Counted from the first letter of the stretch, positions 29,536 through 39,748 are shown. The stretch: 64,000 bases of DNA from Psychrobacillus sp. NEAU-3TGS (GCF_029955155.1 NZ_JAPNOZ010000012.1:515610-579609); one strand, 5' to 3'. The notes: a model not told the origin generated them from the letters alone. Numbers and translations: made by a program.

Positions 29536-29542
29536 TTTTCAA

Positions 29543-30517
29543 TTAAAACTTACGCTTACTCATAAACAATGCGATATTTTGCAATGATTTTTTAGCAGAG
29601 TTCGCAGGAAGTTGTTTCACTTCATTCAAAGCTTTTTGTAAATATAAATTACTTACTTGTTTTGCCTTCGTAATTCCTTCCGAATTGCGAATTTCTTTTA
29701 ATAGATTTTGTTGATCGTCGGAAGAAATAGTTCCACTAAACATCGCATGAAGTAATGGAGCTACTGTAGGCTCATTTTTTGCGTAAAGAACTGGTAATGT
29801 AATATTCCCTTGTAATAAATCGCTTCCAGCCGGTTTCCCTAATTGCTCATCTGTTGAGACAATATCTAATATATCATCGATAATCTGGAATGACATCCCA
29901 ACGTAATAACCAAAAAGCTTTAAATGTCTTACCGTTTTAGCATCCGTTCCAGAAGCAATGGCTCCAAGCTCACAACTTGCAGAGATTAAGATAGCGGTTT
30001 TGCGCTTTATTCTTCTTAAATAATCTCGCACCGTTTGGTCTAAGAAACGCTTATCTTCCACTTGAATAATCTCTCCGATGCAAAGTTCAATCATGGTGTG
30101 AGATAACACTTCATGTGCATATGTATTTTTTACTTCTGTTATGTATTCCATCGCCTTTGCAAAGAGAAAATCGCCTGTATACATAGCGACTCGATTATTC
30201 CACTGTGCTTTGACTGTTTCTCTACCTCTTCTTGTTTCTGCATCATCTATTACGTCATCATGCACAAGGGACGCCATATGTATGAGCTCTACTGGCACAG
30301 CAACATTTTTAATGGATTCAATCGAATAATTTCCGAACTTCGCTGCAAGTAGAACAAAGACGGGGCGAATTCGTTTTCCTCCAGCGAGAAGTAAATGAAG
30401 AGAGGCTTCATTCAATAAGTGAGAGGAAGAATTCACAGCTACTGCTAGCTCTTTTTCTATGACTTCTAAATCCGACTTTAAATCGGAATAAAGTAATTTC
30501 AACTTCATCTTATCCAC
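29543..30517 (-). CDS. hepT: Heptaprenyl diphosphate synthase component II
   Basis: 324 residues, trans-prenyltransferase. First aspartate-rich motif LVHDDVIDDAETRRG, second QIIDDILDI, with GGKRIRPVFVLL near the N-terminus. The catalytic subunit of the heterodimer with HepS, making the menaquinone side chain precursor. Starts at GTG (30517) with AGAAGG about 9 nt upstream; the ATG three codons inside is an alternative. Gene order hepS-menG-hepT is the Bacillus ger locus. Confidence 0.95.
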   Translation of the reverse strand: MDKMKLKLLYSDLKSDLEVIEKELAVAVNSSSHLLNEASLHLLLAGGKRIRPVFVLLAAKFGNYSIESIKNVAVPVELIHMASLVHDDVIDDAETRRGRETVKAQWNNRVAMYTGDFLFAKAMEYITEVKNTYAHEVLSHTMIELCIGEIIQVEDKRFLDQTVRDYLRRIKRKTAILISASCELGAIASGTDAKTVRHLKLFGYYVGMSFQIIDDILDIVSTDEQLGKPAGSDLLQGNITLPVLYAKNEPTVAPLLHAMFSGTISSDDQQNLLKEIRNSEGITKAKQVSNLYLQKALNEVKQLPANSAKKSLQNIALFMSKRKF

Positions 30518-30537
30518 AGATCCAAACCTTCTCCCAC

Positions 30538-31242
30538 TTAAATATCTTTTTTGAAACCAATATGCCTTGCTGCAGCACCGCCACTATATGGTTTACTTGT
30601 TACATTCTTCATACCAACTTGTTCAAATAATTTCTTAAGCTCCGCTCTATTCGGAAAGTCTTTCGCTGACTCTTGTAACCAAGAATACTCTTTATAGCTT
30701 TTCGCAAATAGTTTACCGAACAGCGGCATTATATAGCGGAAATAAAAACGAAATCCTGCATTGAAAATTTTGGAATCTGGCTGTGATGTTTCTAAACAAA
30801 CAATCATACCACCAGGTTTTGCCACACGATTCATCTCACTAAGTACTTGCTTGTAATCAGGTACATTTCGAAGACCGAAACCAATTGTGACATAGTCGAA
30901 TGTGTTGTCCTCAAAAGGTAACTCCATGGCATTGCCTTGTAATAATTCAATTTGAGGAATATGCTTTACTTTTTCTTTTCCGACATTCAACATATTTTGA
31001 CTGAAATCTAGTCCTTTTACATTGCCAGTCGGTCCAGTTGCATTTGCTAACGCAATCGTCCAGTCGGCAGTACCGCAGCATACATCTAATGCCGAGCTGC
31101 CTGGTTTCACTTGCATTGCTTTCATCGTGTCACTACGCCATATTTTATGTTGTTGAAAACTGATCACAGAGTTCATTGAATCATAGTTATCTGATATTTT
31201 TTCAAACACTTCATGTACATGTTGCTCTTTTGATTTTCCCAC
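30538..31242 (-). CDS. menG: Demethylmenaquinone methyltransferase
   Basis: 234 residues, UbiE/MenG family SAM methyltransferase. [36 protein letters not shown] (SAM motif I), [20 protein letters not shown] and [13 protein letters not shown] at the C-terminus are characteristic. Final methylation of menaquinone. Three bases after hepS and 20 before hepT. Confidence 0.96.
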   Translation of the reverse strand: MGKSKEQHVHEVFEKISDNYDSMNSVISFQQHKIWRSDTMKAMQVKPGSSALDVCCGTADWTIALANATGPTGNVKGLDFSQNMLNVGKEKVKHIPQIELLQGNAMELPFEDNTFDYVTIGFGLRNVPDYKQVLSEMNRVAKPGGMIVCLETSQPDSKIFNAGFRFYFRYIMPLFGKLFAKSYKEYSWLQESAKDFPNRAELKKLFEQVGMKNVTSKPYSGGAAARHIGFKKDI

Positions 31243-31245
31243 TGT

Positions 31246-32007
31246 TTAACCTTCTCTCAACTGCGTTTCCAGCGAACATTTCGTTACTCGTTCTACTATT
31301 GCATGTTTCACATGTTCTTTTAATAATTCCGAAGAACGAACATCTTGTATTAAACTGTTTTCTATTTTTTTTATCTCCGCCTGAAGCAAGTTTACATTCG
31401 ATTTCAAAACGGATGACTTATCGATATAAAAAGTAGCTTCCATTCGTTCATAAGCAGCAATCTCTTTTTTCAATGAAGCTAGTAATAACGCTTCTTTCAT
31501 AAAAAATACATAGTCATGGAAAGAATAGTATTCCATAAATTGTTCAATGGGTTTACTTTCTATCAGTTGAACGGACCCCATCAATTGTTCAAACGTATAA
31601 TTTTGTTGATCATAGAATCTCGTTTTGTGCTCGGTAATAGAAGCGACACATTCTGACAATTGTCGAATTAAATCTATCTTTTTATCTTTTGCTAGCAACT
31701 GATAGTATTTCCCGCTGTAATAGTCTCCTGCCAGCACTTGTAATTGCTGTTCTCTCGACGTTGCATTTTGTTCTTTCACTAAATCATGTGCAGCAAGTGC
31801 TGAGAAGATAAGAGAAATGGCGATAACAGAAATTCGTTCTGACTCGTCCCAATCCTCTCCATTGAGTAGTGGTAAAAGTGTAAAAAACAAACGTTCTTCG
31901 TCAATGATTGGAGTCCCTGTATAATTTAACAAAGTACTTTGCCGAGTTTGCATGAGAATATCGCTTTTGTATTGATTTACCTGTTGTGTGATCATTGTTT
32001 CGTTCAT
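31246..32007 (-). CDS. hepS: Heptaprenyl diphosphate synthase component I
   Basis: 253 residues, helical, with no catalytic aspartate motif; the HEPPP_synt_1 family. MITQQVNQYKSDILMQTRQS start and a conserved SVIAISLIFSALAAHDLVKE region with DYYSGKYYQLLA. It is the non-catalytic partner of HepT. The ATG at 32007 follows GGAGTAAAG; the frame extends seven codons upstream. B. subtilis HepS is 251 residues. Upstream is mtrB. Confidence 0.92.
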   Translation of the reverse strand: MNETMITQQVNQYKSDILMQTRQSTLLNYTGTPIIDEERLFFTLLPLLNGEDWDESERISVIAISLIFSALAAHDLVKEQNATSREQQLQVLAGDYYSGKYYQLLAKDKKIDLIRQLSECVASITEHKTRFYDQQNYTFEQLMGSVQLIESKPIEQFMEYYSFHDYVFFMKEALLLASLKKEIAAYERMEATFYIDKSSVLKSNVNLLQAEIKKIENSLIQDVRSSELLKEHVKHAIVERVTKCSLETQLREG

Positions 32008-32058
32008 ACACTTTACTCCATTTCCCAACCGCGCTTACTTTACTTTAGTGTAGGTCTT

Positions 32059-32280
32059 TTATTTTTTTGATTCACTTTGAATGACACCGTTTGCAGTGTG
32101 AATCGATGCTTTTCCTCTTATTTTCATAGCGGAAGTGTGCTCTGTGAACTGGGCAATCATCACTTCACCAGTATCTAGTTTTTCAGAATGATGGAACTTT
32201 GTATCCGTGCCACGAGTAAGTCCAATAACATGCACACCATCTTCTTCTGCTTTTATCACGATAAAATCTGAACTAGACAT
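32059..32280 (-). CDS. mtrB: trp RNA-binding attenuation protein (TRAP)
   Basis: 73 residues. [60 protein letters not shown] match TRAP, including the KxR-type RNA contact (KIRGK) and the tryptophan-pocket residues around the G-T-D-T and H-T-S-A turns. An 11-mer that binds GAG/UAG repeats in trp leaders. Notable because no trp gene is present in this window. Confidence 0.96.
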   Translation of the reverse strand: MSSSDFIVIKAEEDGVHVIGLTRGTDTKFHHSEKLDTGEVMIAQFTEHTSAMKIRGKASIHTANGVIQSESKK

Positions 32281-32347
32281 TATTTATTCTCCTTTACAGA
32301 ACAATCTTTTTTCATCATACCATATTCTAAAACATTCTCCAAAGCGG

Positions 32348-32917
32348 TTACTTCATCTGTATGAAAGATAATATTTCGGAGCGTTTAACTTCGTCTGTTT
32401 CTAAAATTCCTCTAGCTACTGCTGTTACCGTTTTTGCACCTGGTTTTTTAATGCCACGCATCGTCATACACATATGCTCCGCTTCAATGACAACATATAC
32501 GCCGTGTGGATTTAGCATTTCCATAATATCTTCTGCAATGCTAGATGTAATTCTTTCTTGGAGCTGTGGTCGTCTTGCCGTTGTTTCTACAGCTCTTGCC
32601 AATTTGCTCAAGCCAGTTACCACTCCATCGCGTGGAATATATGCTACATGTGCTTTTCCGTAAAATGGGACGAGGTGATGCTCACACATGGAATAGAACG
32701 GAATATCCTTAACTAACACAAGTTCTTCATGATCTTCGTTAAATACCGTTTTAAAGTATTCTTTTGGATCTTGATGCAATCCTTCAAACATTTCTGCGTA
32801 CATTTTAGAAACTCGCTTTGGTGTTTCAAGCAATCCTTCTCTTTCTGGATCTTCGCCAACAGCCTCTAGAATCATTTTTACTGCTTCTTCTATTTTTTTC
32901 AGATCGACATTCGTCAT
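32348..32917 (-). CDS. folE: GTP cyclohydrolase I
   Basis: 189 residues (mtrA in B. subtilis). Zinc ligands in [13 protein letters not shown] and [13 protein letters not shown]; the N-terminus has [20 protein letters not shown] with [15 protein letters not shown]. First step of folate synthesis. Upstream of mtrB as in the mtrAB operon. Confidence 0.97.
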   Translation of the reverse strand: MTNVDLKKIEEAVKMILEAVGEDPEREGLLETPKRVSKMYAEMFEGLHQDPKEYFKTVFNEDHEELVLVKDIPFYSMCEHHLVPFYGKAHVAYIPRDGVVTGLSKLARAVETTARRPQLQERITSSIAEDIMEMLNPHGVYVVIEAEHMCMTMRGIKKPGAKTVTAVARGILETDEVKRSEILSFIQMK

Positions 32918-33035
32918 CTGTTAACCCCCTAGACCAAACTATATATACCATTAGCATCTTAGCATACGAATCGAATATAATAAATATTTTTAACTATGTA
33001 TCGTCGTTATTTCTTTTTTCCCTACGCTATAATTG

Positions 33036-33080
33036 AAAAGAACGGCTACTATGAAGCAAGCTTCACAATAACCGTTCTAT
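33036..33080 (-). terminator. Terminator of hbs
   Basis: AGAACGGTTAT..GTGAAGC faces GCTTCATAGTAGCCGTTCT on the minus strand, followed by TTTTC. Confidence 0.75.
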
Positions 33081-33095
33081 GTACTACAACATCAG

Positions 33096-33368
33096 TTATT
33101 TAACTGCGTCTTTAAGTGCTTTACCTGGTTTAAAAGCAGGCACCTTGCTAGCAGCGATGTCGATTTCTTCACCTGTTTGAGGGTTACGTCCTTTACGTGC
33201 TGCACGTTCACGAACCTCAAAGTTACCAAAGCCGATTAATTGAACTTTACCTCCATCTGCAAGAGCAGATTGAATTGATTCAAATACAGCTTCAACAGCT
33301 TTAGATGCGTCTTTCTTAGAAAGTTCTGCAGCTTCCGCAACAGCGTTTACTAATTCTGTTTTATTCAT
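33096..33368 (-). CDS. hbs: DNA-binding protein HU
   Basis: 90 residues. [20 protein letters not shown] start, [20 protein letters not shown] (the DNA-intercalating arm) and [15 protein letters not shown] end. Nucleoid protein. AGGAGGTGA is the Shine-Dalgarno of the ATG at 33368; a GTG three codons upstream is part of that site. Confidence 0.97.
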   Translation of the reverse strand: MNKTELVNAVAEAAELSKKDASKAVEAVFESIQSALADGGKVQLIGFGNFEVRERAARKGRNPQTGEEIDIAASKVPAFKPGKALKDAVK

Positions 33369-33499
33369 ACCATTCACCTCCTCTCAAAGGAAGATAGCTT
33401 TAACTCTGTAAAAAGAGTATCACAACAGAAATGGCTTCGCAACACTATTTACACGTGTTTAGGGAAGATTCCTCAAAAAAAGGTGATTTTCATAAAATA

Positions 33500-33534
33500 A
33501 CAGGACTTTTCGCTTAGTCGCGAAAAGCCCTGTA
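33500..33534 (-). terminator. Terminator of spoIVA
   Basis: ACAGGGCTTTTCGCG faces GCGAAAAGTCCTGT on the minus strand, followed by TATTTTATG. Confidence 0.7.
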
Positions 33535-33540
33535 TCATAT

Positions 33541-35019
33541 TTACAGTATGAATGTTACCATTCCTCGGTCGCCTTCGTTTACCATTCGTTCGATTGTTTG
33601 ACGCATTCTATTCTTCGCAACTGCCGAAACGCTTTCTGTTTTGTAACGCAAACTCTCTTTCATCACTTCGACTAAAGAGGTGCCAAAAACTTGTGTTTGC
33701 CATAATGCATCTCGGTCGTGCAAATACCCATGCTTTAAATCTTTTAATAATTGCTGACTATGGAACTCTGAGCCGATAAGCGGAGCAAATTCTGCCTCCA
33801 TATCGACACGAATTATGTGTAGGGAAGCTGCTTTTGCCTTTAAACTAACCCCGTAGAAATTATTTTGTTTAATAATTTCTGGTGCAGAAGGCTGAAAATC
33901 TTGAATGGTCGGAAGAGATACCCCGTATCCATGGGTTTTAGCTGCTTCCAGCGCATCTGAAAATTTATTGTATGCTTTTTTCGCCGTAGATGCATCTTTG
34001 ACAAATAAAAGCCAGTCTTTTTTAGATTGAATTGGTTCTTCTAACCACTCATCACACACTTCTTGGAACACTTCAGGCTTTAATCCAATTTGAATACAAG
34101 CCGATCCTCTTCCTGGATTTGCTTCTACTACTTCCGCCGATTGTATAAACGGAACTTGTTTGAATCGCGTAGCAAGCTCTTTTACATCCTTCATTTTAGA
34201 CACAATTTGTAACCATTCATGTAAGGATGAAGTGATGGCATTGTTCACAAAATGATCCGGTTCCAGTACATCTGTCCAATCGGGCTTCACAACCTCGATA
34301 TCGGTGATCGGAAATTCATAAAGTGCTTGTTGGAGTATGTACTGAATTTCCTCCGCGGTCATTCGGTCCACAGCCACTGCTATTACAGGCACTTCATGTT
34401 TTTTCTGTAGTTCTTCACTCAGGTGAATGGTATCAATATGACCAGGGGTTTTGCTATTTAAGACAATAACAAATGGTTTACCAATTTCTTTTAACTGGGA
34501 AATTATTTGCTCTTCTGCTTCTTCCGCTGCTTTTCGCGGAATATTATTTACTGTACCATCTGTAGTTACAACAATACCAATCGTTGAATGATCACGGATT
34601 ACTTTGTCTGTACCAATTCGTGCCGCTTCTTCAAATGGAATTGCTTCACTATGCCAAGGAGTATGCACTAATTTCTGTCCATCTTCCCCCGAACCCGTGT
34701 TGATCCCATCAATCATGTAGCCGACACAGTCCACTAACCGAATCTGTAGTCGTAATTGGTCTTCTCCAAGATGAATATTCGTTCCATGTGCTGGGACAAA
34801 TTTAGGTTCTGCGGTCATAATTACATTGCCTGGAGAACTTTGCGGAAGCTCATCTTGCGCTCGTATTCTTTCGGATTCTTCTTGGATGTTCGGTATGACT
34901 ACGAGCTCCATTACACGTTTGACAAAAGTAGATTTCCCTACCCTAACTGGACCTACAACACCAATATACACATCTCCATTAGTTCGCTCTGCTATTTGTT
35001 CATAAAGTTGATTTGACAT
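33541..35019 (-). CDS. spoIVA: Stage IV sporulation protein A, coat morphogenetic ATPase
   Basis: 492 residues, B. subtilis length. Walker A GPVRVGKST (23-31), followed by TRAFAC-like DCVGYMIDGINTGSGEDGQK and IVVTTDGTVNNI, and the conserved C-terminal end MVNEGDRGMVTFIL. It hydrolyses ATP to polymerise as the base layer of the spore coat in the mother cell. Presence of this gene shows an endospore former. Expected sigma-E control was not traced here. Confidence 0.97.
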   Translation of the reverse strand: MSNQLYEQIAERTNGDVYIGVVGPVRVGKSTFVKRVMELVVIPNIQEESERIRAQDELPQSSPGNVIMTAEPKFVPAHGTNIHLGEDQLRLQIRLVDCVGYMIDGINTGSGEDGQKLVHTPWHSEAIPFEEAARIGTDKVIRDHSTIGIVVTTDGTVNNIPRKAAEEAEEQIISQLKEIGKPFVIVLNSKTPGHIDTIHLSEELQKKHEVPVIAVAVDRMTAEEIQYILQQALYEFPITDIEVVKPDWTDVLEPDHFVNNAITSSLHEWLQIVSKMKDVKELATRFKQVPFIQSAEVVEANPGRGSACIQIGLKPEVFQEVCDEWLEEPIQSKKDWLLFVKDASTAKKAYNKFSDALEAAKTHGYGVSLPTIQDFQPSAPEIIKQNNFYGVSLKAKAASLHIIRVDMEAEFAPLIGSEFHSQQLLKDLKHGYLHDRDALWQTQVFGTSLVEVMKESLRYKTESVSAVAKNRMRQTIERMVNEGDRGMVTFIL

Positions 35020-35170
35020 GGATAGTCTCCTTTCTTCGCAATCTAATATATGTACCGAAAAAACGTTTCATGCATAAAGCATAAAACGTTTTTCTGTGTA
35101 CTGATTAGCGTATATACAAGATAGTATAGAGAAATTGCGTGTTAGTGAGTTGAAAGAAGTGTCAGCTAGG
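35020..35170. other. Start of gene-free region upstream of spoIVA
   Basis: Holds a terminator-like hairpin at 35057-35094 and otherwise nothing recognised. The promoter of spoIVA is expected here but I did not identify one. Confidence 0.4.
35057..35094. terminator. Hairpin with A/T flanks
   Basis: AAAAACGTTTCATGC faces GCATAAAACGTTTTT. Bidirectional form. Confidence 0.6.
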
Positions 35171-35196
35171 TTTCCCGCCGGGTGAGCGATGAGCCA
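35171..35196 (-). repeat. Fragment of GC-rich repeat family 1
   Basis: CCGCCGGGTGAGCGATGAGCC is identical to part of the copy at 42441-42570. The rest of the element is missing. Confidence 0.6.
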
Positions 35197-35220
35197 TTCT
35201 CGAATAGACTGTGTGAATCC

Positions 35221-35321
35221 AATAAATGGCTAAGGGCAACAGATTGTTCATTGAGAGCAATCAATTCAACCATGAGAGCAACCAGATTGATGGTGAAAGC
35301 AATCATCTCTTAAAATTGCAT
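35221..35321 (+). repeat. GCAACCA-type 21-nt period repeat, copy B
   Basis: Opens AATGGCTAAGGGCAACAG; units TTGAGAGCAATCAATTC, GAGAGCAACCAGATTGATGG and GAAAGCAATCATCTC follow at about 21 nt. It ends in ATAACTACTAACGG, shared with the end of copy C (ATAACTACTAAGGG). Confidence 0.65.
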
Positions 35322-35396
35322 GATTATATGGAGCGTGACGTAGATAACTACTAACGGTATCCCCTATATTGTGAAGTATTTCGTTGCACTATCCAA

Positions 35397-35516
35397 TTAA
35401 TGGATAAGGGCAACCATTCGGTCATTGAAGGCAACCATTTCTATTCGGAAAGCAATTAAATCAGCACGAGAGCAACCAAATTGATGATGAAAGCAACCAT
35501 TTCTCAAAATAGCAAG
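35397..35516 (+). repeat. GCAACCA-type 21-nt period repeat, copy C
   Basis: Five units: AAGGGCAACCATTCGGTCA, AAGGCAACCATTTCTATT, AAAGCAATTAAATCAGCA, AGAGCAACCAAATTGATG and AAAGCAACCATTTCTCAAAA. Direct repeat of copy B, about 175 bp away, and nearly colinear with copy A at 21149. Confidence 0.7.
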
Positions 35517-35565
35517 TTTACTTCCAGCGAGACGCCGATAACTACTAAGGGATCCCCCTTTTCTA

Positions 35566-35599
35566 TGAAAATAGGGAGGTGACAAAGTCACCTCCCTAA
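35566..35599 (-). terminator. Terminator of yphF
   Basis: TAGGGAGGTGAC pairs with GTCACCTCCCTA around AAA, followed by TTTTC on the minus strand. Confidence 0.85.
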
Positions 35600-35643
35600 C
35601 TAGTATTAATATAACAATCATTTAGCTCTGAGCGTCCCGAAAC

Positions 35644-36360
35644 CTACTTAGCAGGAGTGAGCATAAATACAGGTTCGTTATTCTCATCTACCGTATATGG
35701 TAGCGAATATGCAGGAACAATGGCAAAATTATCCGTTAGTAGAAAGCGAATGTCATCTCCTGGTTTCACTTCTACCTCCTTTTCTTGAAGCAGGCGGTTT
35801 AATTCGATGGAATAGTCCACATACACTTTCCCGTCTCCAGTCGCTACTAGAGGCAATTGCGTGTCGGAATAAGGGCTTTGTACGGATAACTCGTTTTTAT
35901 ATCCCATTTTCTTGTAGTCTAGTTTATATACACCTTCAGCAATAATTTCTGCTACAGGTCCATATCCATTGATTCCTTTTCGATAGTTAATGTCCCGTAT
36001 TGCATCTGCAAGGCGCAAATCTACTAATTTAACTGTAGGATTTTCCTCCACGTCCATTAATACGTATTGGTAAATTCCTCCCGCTTCATAGGAGTTCGCT
36101 GGTACTTTCCCCATATATGCAGGTACTACTTTTTTAAAATCGATGGGGTATTTGATATATTGATCCGTTTCCATATCACGTGTTTTTATCGGTAATAATC
36201 CACCAGAATCTTCTTTAAAGCTATTGACTGCATTTTGGACAGCATTCAATTGATCTTCATATGGCAATAAATTCTCTGGCTCATACCCACTTTTATAACT
36301 ACAACCTGCTAATACTAGTATTCCTATTGTAAGAATCACTAGTAAACGTAATTTTTTCAT
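35644..36360 (-). CDS. yphF: YphF lipoprotein (DUF3939)
   Basis: 238 residues, signal peptide MKKLRLLVILTIGILVLAGC with the lipidated cysteine at 20, followed by SYKSGYEPENLLPYEDQLN. VNSFKEDSGGLLPIKTRDME, YIKYPIDFKKVVPAYMGKVP are typical of the YphF family, whose role is unknown. 13 nt after yphE, in the order gpsA-yphE-yphF known from B. subtilis. Confidence 0.85.
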   Translation of the reverse strand: MKKLRLLVILTIGILVLAGCSYKSGYEPENLLPYEDQLNAVQNAVNSFKEDSGGLLPIKTRDMETDQYIKYPIDFKKVVPAYMGKVPANSYEAGGIYQYVLMDVEENPTVKLVDLRLADAIRDINYRKGINGYGPVAEIIAEGVYKLDYKKMGYKNELSVQSPYSDTQLPLVATGDGKVYVDYSIELNRLLQEKEVEVKPGDDIRFLLTDNFAIVPAYSLPYTVDENNEPVFMLTPAK

Positions 36361-36373
36361 ATGAATCTCCTTA

Positions 36374-36562
36374 CTAAGCTTTTGTCGGATTAAAAATAAT
36401 ATAAATCATCGTGATGAAGCCTATAAATAACAATATGTATGCGATTAGACCAAAGATAAATTTCAAGAAAGCGTTTTTAAATTTTGTTTTCACAAAAAAC
36501 ATAAAAAGCATGGCTAAAAACATAGAACCCATGGAACCAAATGATATCCACATTTTATCCAT
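36374..36562 (-). CDS. yphE: YphE-like DUF2768 membrane protein
   Basis: About 62 residues with two predicted helices: MDKMWISFGSMGSMFLAMLF and FIFGLIAYILLFIGFITMIY. The KMWISF start and size match DUF2768 (B. subtilis YphE is in this group and this position). The open frame extends 26 codons further upstream, into the structured repeat, and no clear Shine-Dalgarno stands before the ATG at 36562; a GTG three codons earlier is possible. The start is therefore uncertain. Confidence 0.7.
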   Translation of the reverse strand: MDKMWISFGSMGSMFLAMLFMFFVKTKFKNAFLKFIFGLIAYILLFIGFITMIYIIFNPTKA

Positions 36563-36625
36563 TGACGACACTAACAATACAGGTAACACAAACTTTCCCA
36601 CCTTTCTACAACTTTCAAATACGCA

Positions 36626-36840
36626 TTGGCGTATTGGCATCTAGATTTTTACCGAGCTCAGGCCTGCAAAATGCTGGTCAGTTAGCCGTTGTCACACGAT
36701 GTGACGTTCTTAGGCTAACTTCCTCTTTTAAAACTTCTCTTAAACATCTGGGACATTCAGCCAACAAGATGTTGGTCACTCAGGCGTTGAGACCCTCGCC
36801 AGAGTTCCTCAAAATTCAGCGGTGATACACAGACCACAGT
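36626..36840. repeat. Structured element of serial mini-hairpins, copy 1
   Basis: Contains AATACGC/GCGTATT (36619-36636), a nested hairpin GTTAGCC...GGCTAAC (36681-36719) enclosing GTCACA-CGA-TGTGAC (36691-36705), and CCAACA-AGA-TGTTGG (36761-36775). ACAAGATGTTGGTCACTCAG aligns with ACACGATGTGGGTCACACAG at 49518, so both belong to one family. No protein gene is credible here. Confidence 0.6.
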
Positions 36841-36865
36841 TGAATTCAGTTAAATTATAACATTT

Positions 36866-36897
36866 CAAAAAAGAGTTGCTATTAAACAACTCTTTTC
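36866..36897 (-). terminator. Terminator of gpsA
   Basis: AAAAGAGTTG faces CAACTCTTTT around TTTAATAG on the minus strand, then TTTGAAATG. Confidence 0.8.
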
Positions 36898-36909
36898 TTT
36901 GTGACAAAT

Positions 36910-37929
36910 TTAGAACGATTTATAATCATCCAACTCATGCTTTTTCGTGCGATGCATCAAAATATCGACTGCTTCTTTCGGATGAATACCTTCAAACAAC
37001 ACAGAATACAAGGCTTCCGTGATCGGCATATCTACTTGTTGCTCTTTCGCTAGCTGATAAGCGGCTTTCGTCGTACGAACACCTTCTACGACCATTCCCA
37101 TCTCATCTAATACCGTTTGGAGGCTTGCACCTTTACCGAGCATATTACCAGCTCGCCAGTTTCTAGAATGGACACTTGTGCATGTCACGATTAAATCGCC
37201 CATGCCAGTTAAGCCTGAAAACGTATAGGCATCTGCTCCTAAGCTGATGCCTAGTCTCGTGATCTCTGCTAGTCCTCTTGTAATGAGAGCAGCCTTTGCA
37301 TTGTCTCCGTAACCAAGACCATCTACGATTCCAGCAGCTAAGGCAATTACATTTTTTAGCGCTCCCCCTATTTCTACACCTACCACATCATCATTTGTAT
37401 AGACACGGAAAGAATTATTCATAAACAGATCTTGCACTTTTTCTGCGGCTTCCATTTTTTCACTTGCTACAGTAACCGTAGTAGGATGTTGTAAAACCAC
37501 TTCCTCCGCATGACTAGGACCAGATAACACAACAATTGCATCTGTAAAATCAGCAGGAAGCTCCTCCTCTAGCATTTCTGAAATGCGCTTTAATGAATCG
37601 GGTTCAATCCCTTTAGAAACATGTACAAATAATTTTTTCTCCATTAAAAAAGTCTTCATATCATGACAAACTTCTCGAATCGCTTTTGTTGGTACTGCAA
37701 TTACGATAGTAGATGCATGATGAATCGCTTCCTCAAAATGACTAGTAGCTTTTAAATTGCTTGGTAACAAAGTATTCGGTAAATACTTTTTATTTGTATG
37801 ATGATCGTTAATTTCTCTTGCTTGATCTTCCCGATGTGACCATAAAAGACAATCATTATTGTTATGGGCGAGCACCATTGCTAGCGCCGTTCCCCAGCTA
37901 CCTGCACCAAGTACAGTTACTTTCTCCAT
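36910..37929 (-). CDS. gpsA: Glycerol-3-phosphate dehydrogenase [NAD(P)+]
   Basis: 339 residues. [16 protein letters not shown] dinucleotide site near the N-terminus, [26 protein letters not shown], the catalytic lysine region [34 protein letters not shown] and [12 protein letters not shown]. It makes sn-glycerol 3-phosphate for phospholipids. 20 nt after der, as in Bacillus. Confidence 0.97.
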   Translation of the reverse strand: MEKVTVLGAGSWGTALAMVLAHNNNDCLLWSHREDQAREINDHHTNKKYLPNTLLPSNLKATSHFEEAIHHASTIVIAVPTKAIREVCHDMKTFLMEKKLFVHVSKGIEPDSLKRISEMLEEELPADFTDAIVVLSGPSHAEEVVLQHPTTVTVASEKMEAAEKVQDLFMNNSFRVYTNDDVVGVEIGGALKNVIALAAGIVDGLGYGDNAKAALITRGLAEITRLGISLGADAYTFSGLTGMGDLIVTCTSVHSRNWRAGNMLGKGASLQTVLDEMGMVVEGVRTTKAAYQLAKEQQVDMPITEALYSVLFEGIHPKEAVDILMHRTKKHELDDYKSF

Positions 37930-37949
37930 TTAATTACGCCCCTTTACAC

Positions 37950-39260
37950 TCAAGTTCTTGCGCGAGTAATGATGCGTATTGGAGTCCCTTCAAAATCAAA
38001 GGATTCACGAATACGGTTTTCTAAAAAGCGCTCGTATGAGAAATGCATCAACTCTGGTTCGTTTACAAACACAACAAATGTTGGTGGTTTAATCGCCACT
38101 TGTGTTGCATAGTAAATACGTAATCTTTTCCCTTTATCAGTTGGCGCTGGATTACGAGCGACAGAATCCTCAATTACTTCATTTAATACAGAAGATTGAA
38201 CACGAAGTGAATGGTTTTCGCTTACGGTATTTATAATTGGAAACAGGCTATTCACTCGTTGCTTTGTTTTTGCGGAAACAAAAACAATCGGCGCATAGTC
38301 TAAAAATTGGAAATGCTCGCGAATCGATTTCGTCATTTCATTCATTGTTTTATCGTCTTTTTCTATTGCATCCCATTTGTTCATCACGATGATAACTGCT
38401 TTACCGCCTTCATGGGCATATCCAGCAATTTTCTTATCTTGTTCTTGAATACCTTCTTCTGCGTTTAGTACGACTAACACAACGTCTGAGCGTTCGATTG
38501 CCTTTAAAGCACGAAGCACACTGTATTTCTCAGTCGTTTCATATACTTTTCCTTTTTTACGCATTCCAGCTGTATCGATCATGACATACTCTTGCCCATC
38601 AACCGAATACTCTGTATCAATTGCATCACGAGTCGTTCCAGCAATATCACTGACAATAACGCGTTCTTGTCCTAAAAATGAATTGATCAAAGATGATTTA
38701 CCTACATTCGGTCTGCCGATTAAAGAGAACTTTATCACGTCTTCTCCGTATTCCTGCTCTTCTATATTAGGGAAGTTTTTCGCTACTTCGTCTAGTAAAT
38801 CTCCTAGGCCTAATCCGTGAGATCCTGAAATAGGAAATGGCTCACCCATCCCTAATGTATAGAAATCATAAATCATTTCACGCATATCCGGATTATCAAT
38901 TTTGTTTACTGCCAAAACAATTGGCTTTTTCGTTTTATACAAAATTTTAGCAACATACTCGTCTGCTGCTGTAACGCCTTCTCGTCCATTTGTTAAGAAG
39001 ATAATTACATCCGCTTCATCCATTGCGATTTCTGCCTGTTGTTTAATCTGTTCTAAAAAAGGTTCATCGCTTAGTTCGATACCGCCTGTATCAATAATAT
39101 TAAATTCATGTGTTAACCAATCGGCAGAACTATATATACGATCACGTGTTATACCTGGAATATCTTCCACGATAGATACACGTTCTCCTACGATACGATT
39201 AAATATAGTCGATTTGCCGACATTTGGCCTACCAACGATTGCTACTACTGGTTTTGTCAT
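37950..39260 (-). CDS. der: Ribosome-assembly GTPase Der (EngA)
   Basis: 436 residues, equal to the B. subtilis protein. Two G domains: the first P-loop GRPNVGKST (10-18) with DTGGIEL and NKID, the second [20 protein letters not shown] with DTAGMRKKG and VMNKWD; a C-terminal KH-like domain ends RIITRART. Assembly factor for the 50S subunit. The ATG at 39260 has GGAAGGATG upstream; 18 extra upstream codons are not coding. Confidence 0.97.
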   Translation of the reverse strand: MTKPVVAIVGRPNVGKSTIFNRIVGERVSIVEDIPGITRDRIYSSADWLTHEFNIIDTGGIELSDEPFLEQIKQQAEIAMDEADVIIFLTNGREGVTAADEYVAKILYKTKKPIVLAVNKIDNPDMREMIYDFYTLGMGEPFPISGSHGLGLGDLLDEVAKNFPNIEEQEYGEDVIKFSLIGRPNVGKSSLINSFLGQERVIVSDIAGTTRDAIDTEYSVDGQEYVMIDTAGMRKKGKVYETTEKYSVLRALKAIERSDVVLVVLNAEEGIQEQDKKIAGYAHEGGKAVIIVMNKWDAIEKDDKTMNEMTKSIREHFQFLDYAPIVFVSAKTKQRVNSLFPIINTVSENHSLRVQSSVLNEVIEDSVARNPAPTDKGKRLRIYYATQVAIKPPTFVVFVNEPELMHFSYERFLENRIRESFDFEGTPIRIITRART

Positions 39261-39311
39261 TACTTTTTCATCCTTCCAACTTCGTCTAAGTTGTATTATA
39301 CAACAAAAAGA

Positions 39312-39349
39312 CAAAAGCAGGCGACTTCTTTGTCGAAGTCACCTGCTTT
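39312..39349 (-). terminator. Hairpin terminator upstream of der
   Basis: AAAGCAGGTGACTTCG pairs with GAAGTCGCCTGCTTT on the minus strand, then TGTCTTTTTG. The gene it once ended may be the relic at 39470-39640. Confidence 0.75.
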
Positions 39350-39748
39350 GTGAATTATAAGACTATTTTATAAATATCAATAAATGATTATTTAGCCCAA
39401 TAAAGGGCACAAAAAAGAAAGGAAGGAATAGGGGACTTTTTGTTCTTCGTTCAAGTTCATCTCACTTACTTCCTTCTAAATAAGGCTGTATACGGATGAA
39501 GAAACAATTGTTGCTCGTGTTGGAGAAGATATCATTTCTACTATCTGGTCGAGTACGAGTCATTAAATCATTAATTTTATCAAGTCGATAAGTTTCTTCT
39601 ATTGCTAGTACTTCTATTTTTTATTAGAAATGCTATCACTCTTTCAGTCAAATTTTGACGTTATTGATATATTCCAAAATTGTCCGCTTCATACCAAATA
39701 ACTGAGATTAGTATAAAGCGTTCCTTACTTGAGACGAATAAAATTAAT
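39350..39748. other. Gene-free region with a coding-like relic
   Basis: On the minus strand a frame without start codon reads EVLAIEETYRLDKINDLMTR, then TRPDSRNDIFSNTS and CFFIRIQPYLEGSK-stop (ending near 39467). It may be the rest of a decayed gene between rpsA and der; the family was not recognised. No other feature seen. Confidence 0.35.

Noticed and set aside
29360-29542. 60-residue open frame between hepT and ndk
   Set aside because: No ribosome binding site, poor composition, and it covers a hairpin and repeat-like ends.
36541-36825. 94-residue plus-strand frame
   Set aside because: Antisense to yphE and through the mini-hairpin element; no ribosome binding site.
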